The notes under the pieces are model-generated. The model was not told the DNA's origin. It was given only the letters and a program-made list of their open reading frames with translations, and ran no database searches. The position numbers and the translations under genes were made by a program. Below are positions 23,499-34,724 of a stretch of DNA of 64,000 nucleotides, in pieces. This stretch comes from Aspidapion aeneum (lineage: Eukaryota > Arthropoda > Insecta > Coleoptera > Brentidae), in the NCBI GenBank assembly GCA_963576565.1, contig OY755042.1, forward strand, positions 6,128,112 to 6,192,111, written 5' to 3'. The first letter of the stretch is position 1. Every line of letters starts with the position of its first letter.

Positions 23499-23730
23499 CT
23501 AAATCCTTATTAATTTCCTCCTGGCCCAAAATTATCCAATAGACGGCAAAATTTTGCAGTTCAACCAACTTAAAACAACGATCTTCTTTGCTGGACTGCA
23601 TTCCGCCAGGTTGCCAGTTTGAGTCGCAACTCTGAGCAGTAAGAGAATCAATGGTAAGCCCGAACCCAACGTTTTTGTTGTAAATGCTGATCGGATCTTC
23701 GTAGCGGATGTGGACATCTTGAATTTTGAG
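23499..23730 (-). CDS. Vps13D: Vps13D exon 5 (232 nt)
   Basis: The peptide begins LKIQDVHIRYEDPISIYNKN and continues VGFGLTIDSLTAQ, ending ELQNFAVYWIILGQEE. The IQDVHIRYED motif is the hallmark of the VPS13 chorein domain (human VPS13D LKIQDVHLRFED). This part forms the start of the hydrophobic lipid-transfer groove. The minus-strand acceptor is ttttcag at 23731-23732. The proposed donor is TTAG|gtgtat at 23497-23498, weak but phase-compatible with exon 6 starting at 16745. The 3' boundary is the least certain of the nine exons. Confidence 0.9.
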
Positions 23731-24674
23731 CTGAAAATAAATACAGTTTAGTACTGGATACTCTAATTTCCCGGTCTAGCACAACTGAGTGCATGGCCAA
23801 TATAGCGCAAGGCCAACTTAGCACAAAAATATTATTTTCAACAAAATTTAAAATATGCAGAAAAAAAACTACAAAAATATTTTTAATAAATTCTTTAAGA
23901 TTTAAATAAAAAGTTCGCAAAAAACGGACCTTTAAATAAGTTTAGTGTAGTGTTTGTATATTAGTGAAACGACAAACACACGAATTTAAATTTCTCGCGC
24001 CGTGACAAAGTGCTAGTGACGTAGGCAATATGGCCGCGCGCCTGACCTATGAGAAAACTGCATTGGAGTGACGTCACATGGGACGGTCTCTCGTTACGGA
24101 ACCATTTTGAGGTCTACACGTATTTTATAGTAGTCTGTTTTCATCCATTAATATTTGCGCAATCATAAATAATTACGCGGCCCTAATAATGTAAATATTT
24201 CATTTAGTAAATATCGTAAGAGGCCTTTGCAGCTCATACAAGGGAATCACCGAAACATTTTTTAGAGGATTTTGAATATGTGTGAAAAAAATGTATACAA
24301 TAAGTGAGAATTCACTAATTGAAATTATACTAGGATATTATATAATATATAAGTAATTTGTTCAAAAAAACAACTTCCACAGTATCGTTGAAAAAATCAA
24401 TCGTCATCTACAGTTAACCTGTGTATTTGTAACCCTTAAGCAAGCGCATGAGAAAATTTATCCCTTAATGGAAAGTATAACGACTACCTAACCTAAGATT
24501 ACGGATTACGATTGCATTAGTGAAAGCATACTTCGAGTTAACATGAAGATGCTTGGACATAATATAAGCATAGTAGCAGTGCACCATCAAATGACGACAG
24601 AGTAGCTACAAAACAAATGTACTTTGACCAACTTGATGAGAATATCACCAAAATCGGTAATACCAGATAAATAA
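23731..24674. other. Vps13D intron 4, left part
   Basis: No exon or RNA was recognised. A GC-richer patch at 23990-24110 (gcgccgtgacaaagtgctag, gtgacgtcacatgggac) resembles palindromic TGACGTCA-bearing repeats elsewhere in the window, but no element boundaries were found. Confidence 0.4.
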
Positions 24675-24925
24675 TTATACTACTACTACTATGTCGGTTT
24701 AGAACGTTTTTCTACGTTGTCCAACGCCTATTCTCCACCTTCTTCCATCCTGAAAATCATCTTCTGTCCGGTTTTTTTTACTCATTGATGGTGGGATTGA
24801 CTATGGCCATTCTAGTTTAGGACGCCCTCTTTTTCTGCGCCCTATTGGTTGCCATTCTAGGACCTGCTTTGGTAATCTTTCGTCGTTCATCCGTTGTACA
24901 TATCAGTTGCCTTTTTTTTATGTTT
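24675..24925 (-). pseudogene. RTE-type LINE 3' fragment
   Basis: The text matches 59262-59500 and reads on the minus strand as the decayed C-terminus of an RTE protein (GRRKRGRP-like block and the closing RRWRIG..RRKTF region), followed by a (TAG)n-type tail at the 24675 side. It is only about 250 bp, with stops and frameshifts. Confidence 0.75.
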
Positions 24926-24979
24926 TTGTATGTTCAGCCGGACGAAGTTGGGCACTTTGTAATATTTTCCTGTGTTGCG

Positions 24980-25030
24980 GTTCCTAAGCCCTGATGATGA
25001 ACGTTTAATTCGAAACGCGTAGGCTATAAA
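24980..25030 (+). ncRNA. Hammerhead-ribozyme-like motif
   Basis: The core CTGATGA (24991-24997) is followed by one extra T and a short helix GAA/TTC (24999-25001 with 25009-25011). Next come GAAA (25012-25015), the self-complementary CGCG and TA, the expected cleavage position. Helix I pairs AGCC (24987-24990) with GGCT (25022-25025). The arrangement fits a minimal type I hammerhead of the kind described in Penelope-like elements. The extra T and the very short helix III make activity uncertain. Confidence 0.4.
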
Positions 25031-25364
25031 TAGTAGTAGTAGTAATATATTTTATTTAGCATTTTGCTACTATGTACAAAATATTTATAATTAAACTAAA
25101 TTAATAACTTTGTTGTTTTTTAAAATCGTAACATTTTAAAGAATTTTTAAATAAAGATATAGATGTTTTTGATTTTATTTCATTTTTTAATTGATTAAAT
25201 TCTAAAAGCCCTTTATAAAAAATTGAATTAAATTTTAAATTAGATCTGCAATTATCAACGTAAAAATTTGAATTATTTCGAGTCAAATATGAATGTTGTT
25301 CAAAGTTTATAGTAATAAATGATTTTAAATTTTCTGGAAGTAAATTATATATGTTGAATTTTAT

Positions 25365-25848
25365 AGATAAAAATTCCGTTGATTGACGCTCACTGTCTTG
25401 ATGACGGGTAAAAATGCAAAATGCGTTGATCCGGCCTGAAAAGACAAAGAGCTGTCGTAGGTCACGGACTATAGTTGTTTTCTCTTTTATTTGCATTCGA
25501 TCTTTTCATTGTTCGATATTGTATAGCAGTGTTTTTCCCTGCTTTTGGTTTTTTGTTTCTCTCGTATCTCAATAGATGACGCCTCTTGCTATAGTTCGCT
25601 CACTAATTACATTTAATTAGAGACAAAACCGTCTGATTAACTTCGCAAGATTTGTCACTTGACCAGCAGTGTTCTGAGGAGTCCCATAAGGACGAAACGG
25701 TTAACTGTCAACACTTATTAGGTGTCCATTAGATCTTGGACCCCCGTGAGGTTAAGCTTTCAAGCTACCCACGGAAAAATATAAGGGAAACAAAAAACTC
25801 CTTTTTGCCCGATTAGCCATGAAACTTGTTTGATTATTAAAAATTATC
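25365..25848 (-). mobile_element. Member of the 6742 repeat family inserted in a LINE
   Basis: A nearly full reverse copy of the 6742 family, from aatcaaacaagtttcatggc to gtcaatcaacggaattttt. It separates the palm and C-terminal coding parts of the LINE, which gives the family's outer limits as roughly 480 bp. It is non-coding. Confidence 0.75.
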
Positions 25849-26892
25849 CTCATTGCTTTATTTTGTAAAATCTGTAATTTTTTGAAAACGCTTTGATTTG
25901 CCAAATATAAAATTGTGGAACAATAAATAAAGTGTGGTAATATGATTGTATTATATATAACTTTTTTTGACCATGTACTTAAATTTTCACTAGCTCTTTT
26001 AAATAACCTATTTTACTAGCAATTTTGTCTATTATTTTTTCATGCTGTTGGTGGAAATTTAATTTTGAGTCTATTATGATACCAAGATATTTAAATGAAT
26101 TAATTATGTTTATTTTACTTTTTTCGACAAAAATATTTAACTTTAAATTATCATTATAATTTCCTATTATTAAACATTTTGTCTTATCTGTATTTAATTT
26201 TAATTTATTTACTTTTAACCAATTGTCAATAATTTCAAGTTCTGAATTCATAATTTTTGTAGCTACGGAAATATCTTTGTGTTTTACATGAATTAATGTG
26301 TCATCTGCAAAAAGTTGTATAAAGCAATATTTTAAATTTAAAGGCAAATCATTTATATACAAAATAAACAATAGTGGTCCCAATTTACTACCTTGAGGAA
26401 CTCCAATATTTATTGACTTTTCATTAGAGTAAACGTCTAAAATTTTCGTTTTCTGATATCTTTCACTTAAATAATTTTGAAACCATTTTAAAATATTACC
26501 TTTTATGCCATATGTTGAAAGTTTAACTAATAATTTTTTTCTATCAATTGTCTCAAAAGCTCGTTTAAAGTCCAAAAATGACGAGTCGTTAAATACCGAG
26601 ATGAATTCCATCAAAGGAGCATGCGCCAAAATTACCGTCAAAATGTCTAATTTAAATTATGGGCGCGAGTACCGTGATTGGCGCAAGATCGAAGAGTTTA
26701 ACGTATAATAAAAAATTCAAGGTATAAAATAATGGTCAATTCTAATTTTTAGGTATGATTTTATGTCGGTACCGGGTGGTTTTTTATAACCGGAGCACTC
26801 AGCAACTTTATCGTTGAAAATAAATTGAGAATTTTTTGGTTAATTATGACAACTTTAAAAGCCAACATAATTTTTTTCTATCCGTCACCATG

Positions 26893-27797
26893 TACATGGT
26901 GTCCCAAATTCGATGTTTTTGGGGGGTTTCGGGTATTTCTAGAGGGGCTAAAAAAACTGATCCCCTTTGCGACACTCAAATTTCAAAAGAAGCTTAAAGG
27001 TGAAAATCGCATTTTGATATAGCAAGCCGTTTTTAAACTACGGGGTGTTTTTAAAAAGTCTGCATTTTGGGAAGGGGTCTACAACTTGTTTATTTATTAA
27101 TATTTTTTATTTCTGTGAAAACATTCTTAAGACACTTTTTTAAGAGGAATTCAACTGTTAAATTAAATTTTATTTGTCACATTTAGTTTTTGAGATATCA
27201 CATAAAATTAATTTTTCTTTATGGGAGGATCCCTTTGTTTCTTTATATTTTTGTATTTTTTTATTTTTACCAGATATTTTAGTTTGCTTAATGGGTTTAA
27301 AATATTTTAATATTATAAAATTATAAAAATAAAAAAATAATAAAGAGTTGATTAAAAAATAAAAATAAAGAAAACAATAAAAACATTAAATATTGAGTGT
27401 GATACATCATTTTAAAGGAAATTTTAAGCTGATTTTAAAAATCGAATAAAAAAAGAGTTATTCTGTAAGAAAAATAACAACTTTATGTAATATTTTAAAA
27501 ACCAAAAGAGATCAATAAAAACCGTTTACATCTGTCAATTCTTCAAGAAAAGATCTATAAGAAAGCTATTTACACAAAAACAAAATTTTTATAAACAAAA
27601 AAGTTATAGACCCCCTCCCAAAATGCAAACAAAAACACTCCGTAGCTGAAAAACGGCTTGCTATTTCTAAATGTGGTTTTCACCTTTAGGCTTCTCTTGA
27701 AATTTGAGCGTCGCAAGGGGGGGTCAGTTTTTTTCTATCTCCCCTAGAAATATCCGACACCACAAAAAAACAACGAATTTGGGACAGACACCCTGTA
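26893..27797. mobile_element. Tc1/mariner-type foldback MITE, diverged copy
   Basis: The ends TACATGGTGTCCCAAATTCG and its counterpart ...ACACCCTGTA share TA flanks. The arms 26893-27250 and 27400-27797 are complementary and resemble the element at 12897-14177 (ctgcattttgggaaggggtc, ttttgagatatcacataaa). A tiny palindromic unit of the same end type follows at 27796-27844. It is non-coding. Confidence 0.75.
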
Positions 27798-27943
27798 CAG
27801 GGTGTGACAATGAAGTCGATTTTTTGAGAGGGAACACCCTGTATATTTTTGCATTTTAAGATTTGTCTTTTCTTCTGATTTCAAAAATATACAATATCTA
27901 TGTGCTGCGATTAATATTTTTTGAGGTATATGCAGTATTTCTT

Positions 27944-28261
27944 CTATATGATCTTATGTATTTCACGTTTATTTTGTTTTACCATGGGAGTTTTGACTCT
28001 CAACTCCAATGTTTCTTCAAGTATTTCTTGATTGTGTTTGTATTTCAAATCATCACACAGATCCAAGTTTTTTGGGAAGGAGCATTTACATTCTAGGCAT
28101 CTAAACATAAAAACACTTTCTGCATGGGAATACCTTTGTTTTTGTATGTCATGTTTACTTTGACAGTGTTTATTCAAATTAAATTGGGCAGTAAATAATT
28201 TGTCACACAACTTGCACGTCACCGGCATTTTCACAGCACAAAAACGACGAATTTTCATCAA
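27944..28261 (-). CDS. C2H2 zinc-finger ORF inside a TIR element
   Basis: A 105-residue frame with two C2H2 fingers: CKLCDKLFTAQFNLNKHCQSKH at about residues 17-38 and CLECKCSFPKN...LKYKH at about 55-76. It lies just inside the right TIR of the 26580-28394 element, reading inward. Isolated N-terminal zinc fingers of this sort serve DNA binding in mobile-element proteins, but the rest of the protein appears lost. The later insertion at 26893-27797 lies downstream of its stop. It is not a known host gene, and function is not assigned beyond nucleic-acid binding. Confidence 0.55.
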   Translation of the reverse strand: MMKIRRFCAVKMPVTCKLCDKLFTAQFNLNKHCQSKHDIQKQRYSHAESVFMFRCLECKCSFPKNLDLCDDLKYKHNQEILEETLELRVKTPMVKQNKREIHKII

Positions 28262-29590
28262 AAAGAACTGGAAATTATTAAAGTTTAGCTGTATAAAACC
28301 ATACTGAAATATCTCTCAGTTGATTGGTTGGCAGAAGTGACAGATCAACGCTTGCGCACGTCTTGGAATTCATCTCGGTATTTAACGACTCGTCAAAAAT
28401 GTAGCAACTACAAATTCGTTTTCTTCATGACTTCTTCTCCAATTTTCCAAAACGTATTGAAGTGCTGTTTCAGTAGAATATCCTTTTGAAACCCTGATTG
28501 ACAGTTGACTAAAATTTTTTCAGATTCAATGAATTCCAAAACTTGGTCATATATCAATTCTTCCAGCAATTTTTCGATATCCCAGAGGACATTAATTGGT
28601 CTTAGTTCATTCCATTTATTTGTATTTGCAATTTTTGGAACGGGTGTTATACTGGAACATTTAAGCTTATCTGGTAATGTACCATATTTTAGGCATAAAT
28701 TAACTAAATTTAGTTAAGGATATCCAATAGTTTTAAATGTCCATTTCAGTAGTTTTTTGTTTAGGACTTCACTATAATTTTCATTTGAATTTTGTTTCCA
28801 GACTTTGTTTTTAATTCGTTTAATGAGATTAATCTAAAATTTTCAAAAACATTTTTATTAATCTGAATTTCTGCACATTTTTCAGAGTCTCCTATGTCAA
28901 TGGAGTCTACTATTTCTTCTATGCTTTTAATAAAATAACTATTCATTTTTTCTGCTATAATTTCCTTATTATCTTCCTTTTTGTCTTCAAAAATAACTTC
29001 AGATAATTCAATTTTTGTCCTGAATTCACTATATATTTTAAAGTTTTCCACATTTTTTTGCTATTGTTTTTATTGTTGTCAATTTTTTCTCTATAGTAAC
29101 TTTCTTTTTCTTTTCTTAAGACATCAACACAGTTATTTCTTAATATCCTGTATTGTTCCCAATCATTTGCATCATTTGGTAATACTGTTTTTTGTATATA
29201 TCATCTCGCTTCTTTTTTGCTTCCAAAATAGCTTTGTTAAACCATGGTGTTGGGTGATTACGTTGGATAATTTGTTTTTCTTCAATTATTTTCCTGGTCT
29301 TTTCTTCTAGATTTTGTATTAAATTATGAAAAACTGTATTTACATCTACTGTTGAGGAATCCCATCTGCAACCAGCAAGTTCCTTCATCAGATTTGTGTA
29401 GTTAATATGTTGAATTTTTAAAAAAATTTTATCTTCTTTTCTAAAGCTTGAAATTTTAACAAATGTCCATTTATGATCGCTAACTTTGGGTAAATCTTCT
29501 GTTCCTACTTATTGTAGTTGGTGATTATTTGATATTATTAGGTCCAATGTAGTTTTTGAAATATTCGTTATTCTTGTAAAGTCCCAAATA

Positions 29591-29860
29591 CAGGATGTTC
29601 CAACTAAAAGGTAACAGATGTGTTTTTGGGTATTTTTCGTGCGAATTTGGAGAAACGCTCGAACACGTCGATTTAGTTTGCGAGGGGGACACTCTTTGGC
29701 TATCTTGAAATTTTTGTGGCACGCACCATCTTCGAGGGGTATACTTTACCCCTATATTTTGAATCGGGAAACTGGGTCTAGTGATACCTTGTTTTGAAGG
29801 CCTCTTGAATGTCTTTACAACCATGTAAAAATTTCAAAAATCTAACCATTAGTTTTTGAG
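29591..29860. mobile_element. Probable MITE fragment within the LINE
   Basis: The LINE endonuclease reading is interrupted here by sequence beginning acaggatgttccaactaaaa, an end resembling other TA-flanked insect MITEs. No second end was identified. It contains no supported gene. Confidence 0.4.
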
Positions 29861-30250
29861 ATAATTTCTTTTTTAAAAATTTCTAATTTTAGATATATAA
29901 ACCACAACTCAAAATTTATTGATTCCATTTTTGACTTTTTTATAGAAATATGATTTGAATTAGATATACAATTACATAAATCATAGTCTGATATTTCTAA
30001 TTCGTTATTATTTATAGATTGAGTTGCAGTAAAACAAAACTAGGAAAACATTAAGATGTTTTTACAACAACCGAAACAAACTCTATCAAATATGTACATT
30101 AAAATTCCATTCCGCCCGTTAACAAAACAATGGTTAATAGCAAAGTCAACTTTTTACACTGAAAATAGTTTTCAAAAGTGCACTCTTCCGCAAGCTCGTA
30201 AAAAATGTATATTTGAAACATGCAGTACTTATTTACACCTAGTAGTGTAC

Positions 30251-30439
30251 CTGTAAATTTTCAATAATTTCTGAAACGAACCCTGCCCCGTAGCTGTACC
30301 AGGACGAGTAACTTGAGGCATAGTACGCTGAATTGTTAGCATTTGGCATATCTTTTTGGAATCTCCACTTCATTTCTAGATCGTCCAAGGCACTGATTTT
30401 CACGTTATGTCTTGCGGTTTGTTCACCGTGATGATCCCA
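30251..30439 (-). CDS. Vps13D: Vps13D exon 4 (189 nt)
   Basis: Sixty-three codons in phase 0, beginning WDHHGEQTARHNVKISA and continuing DLEMKWRFQKD. A serine/tyrosine-rich stretch (SSYSSWYSYGAGF) follows, ending VSEIIENLQ. It matches human VPS13D ALEEKWKNDRQ...SYWYSVTASVVTRIVENIE, directly before the IQDVH block of exon 5. The minus-strand acceptor is ttgcag at 30440-30441 and the donor is CAG|gtacac at 30249-30250. Confidence 0.93.
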
Positions 30440-30840
30440 CTGCAAACAAGAGATTTGAAAAAGTGACAAAGTTGTATCAGATTACCCTTATGATATTGCT
30501 TTGGGAAAATCCAAACATCAATTTGCGTTGTACTGAAACGCCGCACCGGTACCGTAAACCAAAGCATAAAAAGGCCTGCGTATCTGAGGGCACAGCAGTG
30601 CCTCGCTAATTTCGCGCTGCCGTACCATTTTTTCTTGAAACATTGCAGCCCATATTTGACCTATCTAAAACTCTACTTCGGAATGAGCTACGAATCTCAA
30701 ACTTTGCACAGTCGTAGATCTCCATGGAGTTAACAACCCCTCCAAATTTCAAGAACTTCTATAAAGTACTAAAGTAGTTACGAAATTTCAAAAAACGTCG
30801 AAATTGCCACTCACTCACTGACTCACTCATGTATAGATCA
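30440..30840. other. Vps13D intron 3, near exon 4
   Basis: Non-coding. The part from about 30640 (cactcactcactgactcactc near 30813) resembles arthropod dispersed repeats carrying a CACTCACTGACT microsatellite and leads into the tandem array that follows. Confidence 0.45.
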
Positions 30841-32970
30841 TCAAAATTCTCCTGTACTTCCAGACATACTACAAAGCTGAAATTTGGCAGACTGATAGAA
30901 ATTATGAACAAACCCCTGGGAAAAATAAAAAAAACCCAAAATTCTAATTGACTTCCCTCCCCTATTCATGTAAAGTTATGTAAAAGTAACATTGCCCATT
31001 TCCAGACACGCTAGAGAGCTGAGCTTTGGAAGGCCGATAGTAACTATGATAAGGCTATAGAAAAAAATTAAAACACACCAAAATTCTAATTTACTTTCCT
31101 CCCCTAAAAATGTAAATTTATGTAAAAGTAACACTGCCCACTTCCAGAAACGCTAGAGAGCTGAGCTTTTTAAGACTGAAAGACACTATGAAAAAACTAT
31201 TTAAAAAAATTAAAAACACCAACATTTTAATTTACTTTCCCCTCCTATAAATGTAAATTCATATCAAAGTAACATTGCCCACTTCCAGAAACGCTAGAGA
31301 GCTGAGCTTTGGAAGGCTAATAGAAACTATGATAAAACCATGAAAAAAAAACCCAAAATTTTAATTTACTCTCCTCCCCTATAAATGTAAAGTTGGAAGC
31401 ATTGGAAGACTGAAAGGAACTATGATAAAACTATGAGAAAAAAATTTAAAAACAGGAAATTTTTAATTTACTTTTATTTATTTATTTATTTATTTATTTA
31501 TTTTAATCCTTACTCCATAAGATACATAAAATGCATATTGGATGTGTCAACAAGTATAAAATAGTGGCCTAATAATATCTAACTAACAGTCTAATAGAAT
31601 ACTTATATTATTAGTCTCAAAATTATAAAGCTATAATATTATTATTATTATTCAACACAAAAAAAAAACAAGATCACTAAAAATAATTTCACAAACTATT
31701 ACATTGACAAAGAGAACTTAGAAAATAGTAAAGTAGTCACTGTGCCTGTATAACACATTTTCAGTTAGGATATTTTTAACTTTTAATTTAAATGTTTTAA
31801 AATTCTGGATATTTCTTATGTCTGCTGGAAGTTTGTTATATACCTTAATAGACATGTAAAGTGGTGACTTTTCGAATAGTGTAGAGTTGTGTGAAGGAAT
31901 GCTGAGTTGGCATGAAGATCTTGTTTTAATTCCGATGTTAATTTGGTTGTTTGTTGTGAAGTATGACTGATACTTTTTAACAAAAATTAAAAGTTTATAA
32001 AAATACAATGAGTATACAGTCATAATTTTGTACTTTCTAAAGATTGGAGCAGCATGATCCTTCCATCCAGCCCCATCCAGGATACGGACTAGTCTCTTTT
32101 GTACAATAAACAATCTCTCTATTTTTAAAGAAGATCCCCAGATGATTATCCCATAAGCAAGACGGCTGATCACCTGTGCATGGATATAGAGCAGAATAGT
32201 TTTTGTGTTTAGTTCCTGTTTTAGATTTTTTACAATGAAGCATGATGTTGCTAGTCTCTTTGAAAGGTGGCCAATATGAGTCTCCCAGCAAAGTACGGAG
32301 TCAATGTAAACCCCCAGAAACTTGGTATCCTCCTCATTTGGTATAGATTTACCATTCATAAAAACAAGAGATGATTTAGCATCACATTTTTTAGATCTTG
32401 AATTTCTAAAGGTGACAATAGCTGACTTCTGGGAATTCAAGAGAAGTCCATTCGATCTGCACCAGTCTGCCATATTAGCTGTTATGGCTTGCATTCTAGT
32501 TACCATTCCATTATAAGTTTTGCTGTGTTCAGTTTTGCTGCTGTCATCTGCAAACTGAAATAGACCCTCCGAGACCCCCAGAGTGTCAGCCAGATTGTTG
32601 CAAAATATAAGGAACAGTAAAGGAGAGAGGATTCCGCCCTGTGGCACTCCATACTTTATTGACTGAGTAACCGATCGGTATTGTTGGTTAAGAATTTCAG
32701 AGTTCTCACCCGATATCTGCACAAATTGAGACCTATCTGTAACATATGACAAAATCCATCCTAAAGCAGGACCTCTAATACCATAAGATTCCAACTTTTT
32801 TGCCAATAGTTCTGTATTTACTAGATCATAGATACTTCCCTCCCCTATACATGTAAAGTTATCTAAAAGTAACATTGTCCACTTTCAAAAACGCTAGAGA
32901 GCTGAGCTTTGGAAGGCTGATAGGAACTATAATAAAACCATGGAAAAAAATTAAAAATCATCAAAGTTTT
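30841..32970. repeat. Tandem repeat of about 140 bp, split by a LINE insertion
   Basis: Phrases like cctcccctat..atgtaaagtt, aaaagtaacattgccca and cgctagagagctgagcttt recur near 30970, 31112, 31253, 31387 and again at 32850 after the LINE. Spacing is 134-142 bp. Units differ by several substitutions, so the array is older than the LINE inserted in it. Confidence 0.85.
31462..32843 (-). pseudogene. Jockey/R1-like LINE, 5'-truncated reverse transcriptase
   Basis: The minus-strand frame of about 380 residues starts in the palm (YDLVNTELLAKKLESYGIRG), with YGVPQGGILSPLLFLIF, the catalytic FADDS, LLLNSQKSAIV and KFLGVYIDS. It continues through the thumb and ends IRNIQNFKTFKLKVKNIL. The frame is open to its stop at 31718, with a 3' tail of ATAA repeats at 31462-31505. 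The 5' part, including endonuclease and fingers, is missing. It is inserted into the 140-bp tandem array. Confidence 0.9.
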
Positions 32971-33664
32971 AAGTAAGGCATTGCAAAAGTTTTGAACAAT
33001 ATGCCACATATTTTACTACTTTTAAAATGAAATATTTTCCAATTCCTTTAAAAAAGAAGTGAAATCATAACAAAAACATTTCATGTAAAAAAAGCCAAGT
33101 ACGCGAAAATGGCATTCCCTAAAAAGAATTGAGATAAAAGTAAAGCCATGTTCTCTAATACAAATTTCAAAATGAAAGGTTCTTACTAGTTTGGAAATGT
33201 TTTTCTAAACTTGGCTATTACGGCTGTAAATGACTCTTAGGCTCAATTTTTGTAATAAGCGCTATATCATTACTTTTTCTGAATGTATATACTGGGCGAC
33301 AACAACTTTGCTGTAATTTTTACTGTTTTTTACATTATTTATTTTAGCTACTGCGTTAATAATAATTTCGCAATGAAACTTGGCACGGCTTATTACAGGC
33401 TATGACACAAATGTTAATGTTTGTATAATTTTGTAATATGCTGAAAAATACAAGGTGATATTAAAAAAATCATGTAAAAAGTAGTAGTCTCATACTTATG
33501 CAGTTTAAGATACTTTCTGAATTTAACAAATTTTATTCATTATATTAATTAATTTCAACAACGGATAATGGTGTACATTATTAATTTCCGCATTGGATAC
33601 GCAAGACAATAAAAAAATGAAAAATAATTGAGACGAATTTTTTTTTATAAGAGTCAGTAGTTAC
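32971..33664. other. Vps13D intron 3, near exon 3
   Basis: AT-rich intron without recognised exon, RNA or element ends. Confidence 0.4.
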
Positions 33665-33768
33665 CTCTTGAAGCGGCAATGGACTGGCGACAACATAGAG
33701 CTGCTCAAAAACTATAACCCATGGTGCTGATCTAATTTGTCTAACTGGAATATGAAGCTGAACCTTAC
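33665..33768 (-). CDS. Vps13D: Vps13D exon 3 (104 nt)
   Basis: Two bases plus 34 codons: KVQLHIPVRQIRSAPWVIVF, then EQLYVVASPLPLQE. It matches human VPS13D GKVTLQIPFYRPHVDPWVIS followed by SLHLIGAP. This is the part of the chorein domain carrying the LxIP and W-V motifs. The minus-strand acceptor is ttttag at 33769-33770 and the donor is GAG|gtaact at 33663-33664. Phase 2 start fits exon 2 and phase 0 end fits exon 4. A DINE-1-like element begins 75 bp upstream of the acceptor. Confidence 0.94.
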
Positions 33769-33842
33769 CTAAAAATACATAAATGAAATATGTAATAGCT
33801 GAGAGGCTTATGGTATCCCGTGGGATAGTTGTGGAAGATTTT

Positions 33843-34705
33843 TAGCTCACACATATACTATACTATAGTAGTGTGAGCTATGGTGATCCTAATTTTTTCG
33901 AGAAAAAAAAGTTGCTCCGATTTCAAAAAAATTTATATATCTTTGCGTTTCAGATGATTTTGAAACTTTTTTGTTGCGCCGTCTGTCTGTCTGTCTGTCT
34001 GTCTGTCTGTATGTCTGTATGTCTGTCTGTAACGACCAACGCGCATAACTCAAAAACCGCTTGGCCGATTTTAATGAAATTTGGTACCTAAGCTGGGTCC
34101 TGGGTCGAGATGGTCCCATTTAAAAATGAACAAAATCCACCGAACACAAACCAAATAAAAGGGTGGGGGTAGATTTCAAAAATTAGAGTTTATGTGAAAA
34201 TATAGCGTGTGTGATATCAAACGAAAGGTAATTGAGTCTGGAGTTAAACAAAATACATTATAATTTATTTTAAAAAAAGGGTGGGGGTATATTTCAAAAA
34301 TTAGAGTTTAAGTGAAAATATGGCGTGTGTGCTATCAAACGAAAGGTAATTGAGTCCGGAGTTTAACAAAATACATTTTAATTTATTTTAAAAAAAGGGT
34401 GGGGGTATATTTCAAAAATTAGAGTTTAAGTGAAAATATGGCGTGTGTAATATCAAACGAAAGGTAATTGAGTCCGGAGTTTAACAAAATACATTTTAGT
34501 TTTTGCTTTTTTTAAGGGTGGGGGTAGATTTTAAAAATTTGAGTTTAAGTCAAAACATGGCTTGTGTGGTATCAAACAAAAGGTAATTTAGTCTGGAGTT
34601 GAATAAAATATATTTCAGTTGTTAGTTATATTAGCTCACACGTAAACTATAACTATAGTACCTAGTGTGAGCTTAGGGGCCCATATATTGGCAGAGTATT
34701 TTTTT
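33843..34705 (+). mobile_element. DINE-1/HINE-like element, copy 3
   Basis: Same ends and hairpins as 11216. The GTCT microsatellite is at about 33978-34030. It carries four internal 118-bp repeats, so it is 863 bp long. It is non-coding and antisense to Vps13D. Confidence 0.65.
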
Positions 34706-34724
34706 AAATACTAAAAAATATATT

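Larger units (their letters stand above)
26580..28394. mobile_element. TIR element carrying a zinc-finger ORF, 6-bp target duplication
   Basis: The ends are 31-bp perfect inverted repeats starting GACGAGTCGTTAAATACCG. They are flanked by the direct repeat AAAAAT at 26574-26579 and 28395-28400. Removing the insert with one AAAAAT rejoins the LINE frame at the conserved VVATFLDFKRAF block, so boundaries and 6-bp duplication are secure. Inside are a C2H2 zinc-finger frame near the right end and a later TA-flanked insertion at 26893-27797. No transposase or integrase was recognised. Polintons also make 6-bp duplications, but these short TIRs and the lack of polymerase or integrase prevent assignment. 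Confidence 0.85.
25030..30045 (-). pseudogene. Jockey/CR1-like LINE, broken by several insertions
   Basis: Read right to left on the minus strand. A decayed endonuclease piece (LEISDYDLCNC) lies at 29860-30045, and its C-terminal part (TLDLIISNNHQLQ, PKVSDHKWTF) at 29390-29590. A linker with PTPWFNKAI follows at 28395-29390. Fingers then read CLKYGTLPDKLK, ITPVPKIANTNKWNELRPI and QSGFQKGYSTETAL. The palm follows at 25979-26579 (LDFKRAFETIDR, IGVPQGSKLGPLLF, FADDT, KTKCLIIG), then the C-terminus at 25101-25365 (PENLKSF). The tail is ATAAAATATATT plus (ACT)n near 25030-25060. Insertions lie at 25365-25848, 26580-28394 and probably 29591-29860. Confidence 0.88.

Noticed and set aside
26580..28394. 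Polinton assignment for the zinc-finger TIR element
   Set aside because: The 6-bp duplication fits, but polymerase, integrase, packaging ATPase and long TIRs are absent, so the name is not supported.
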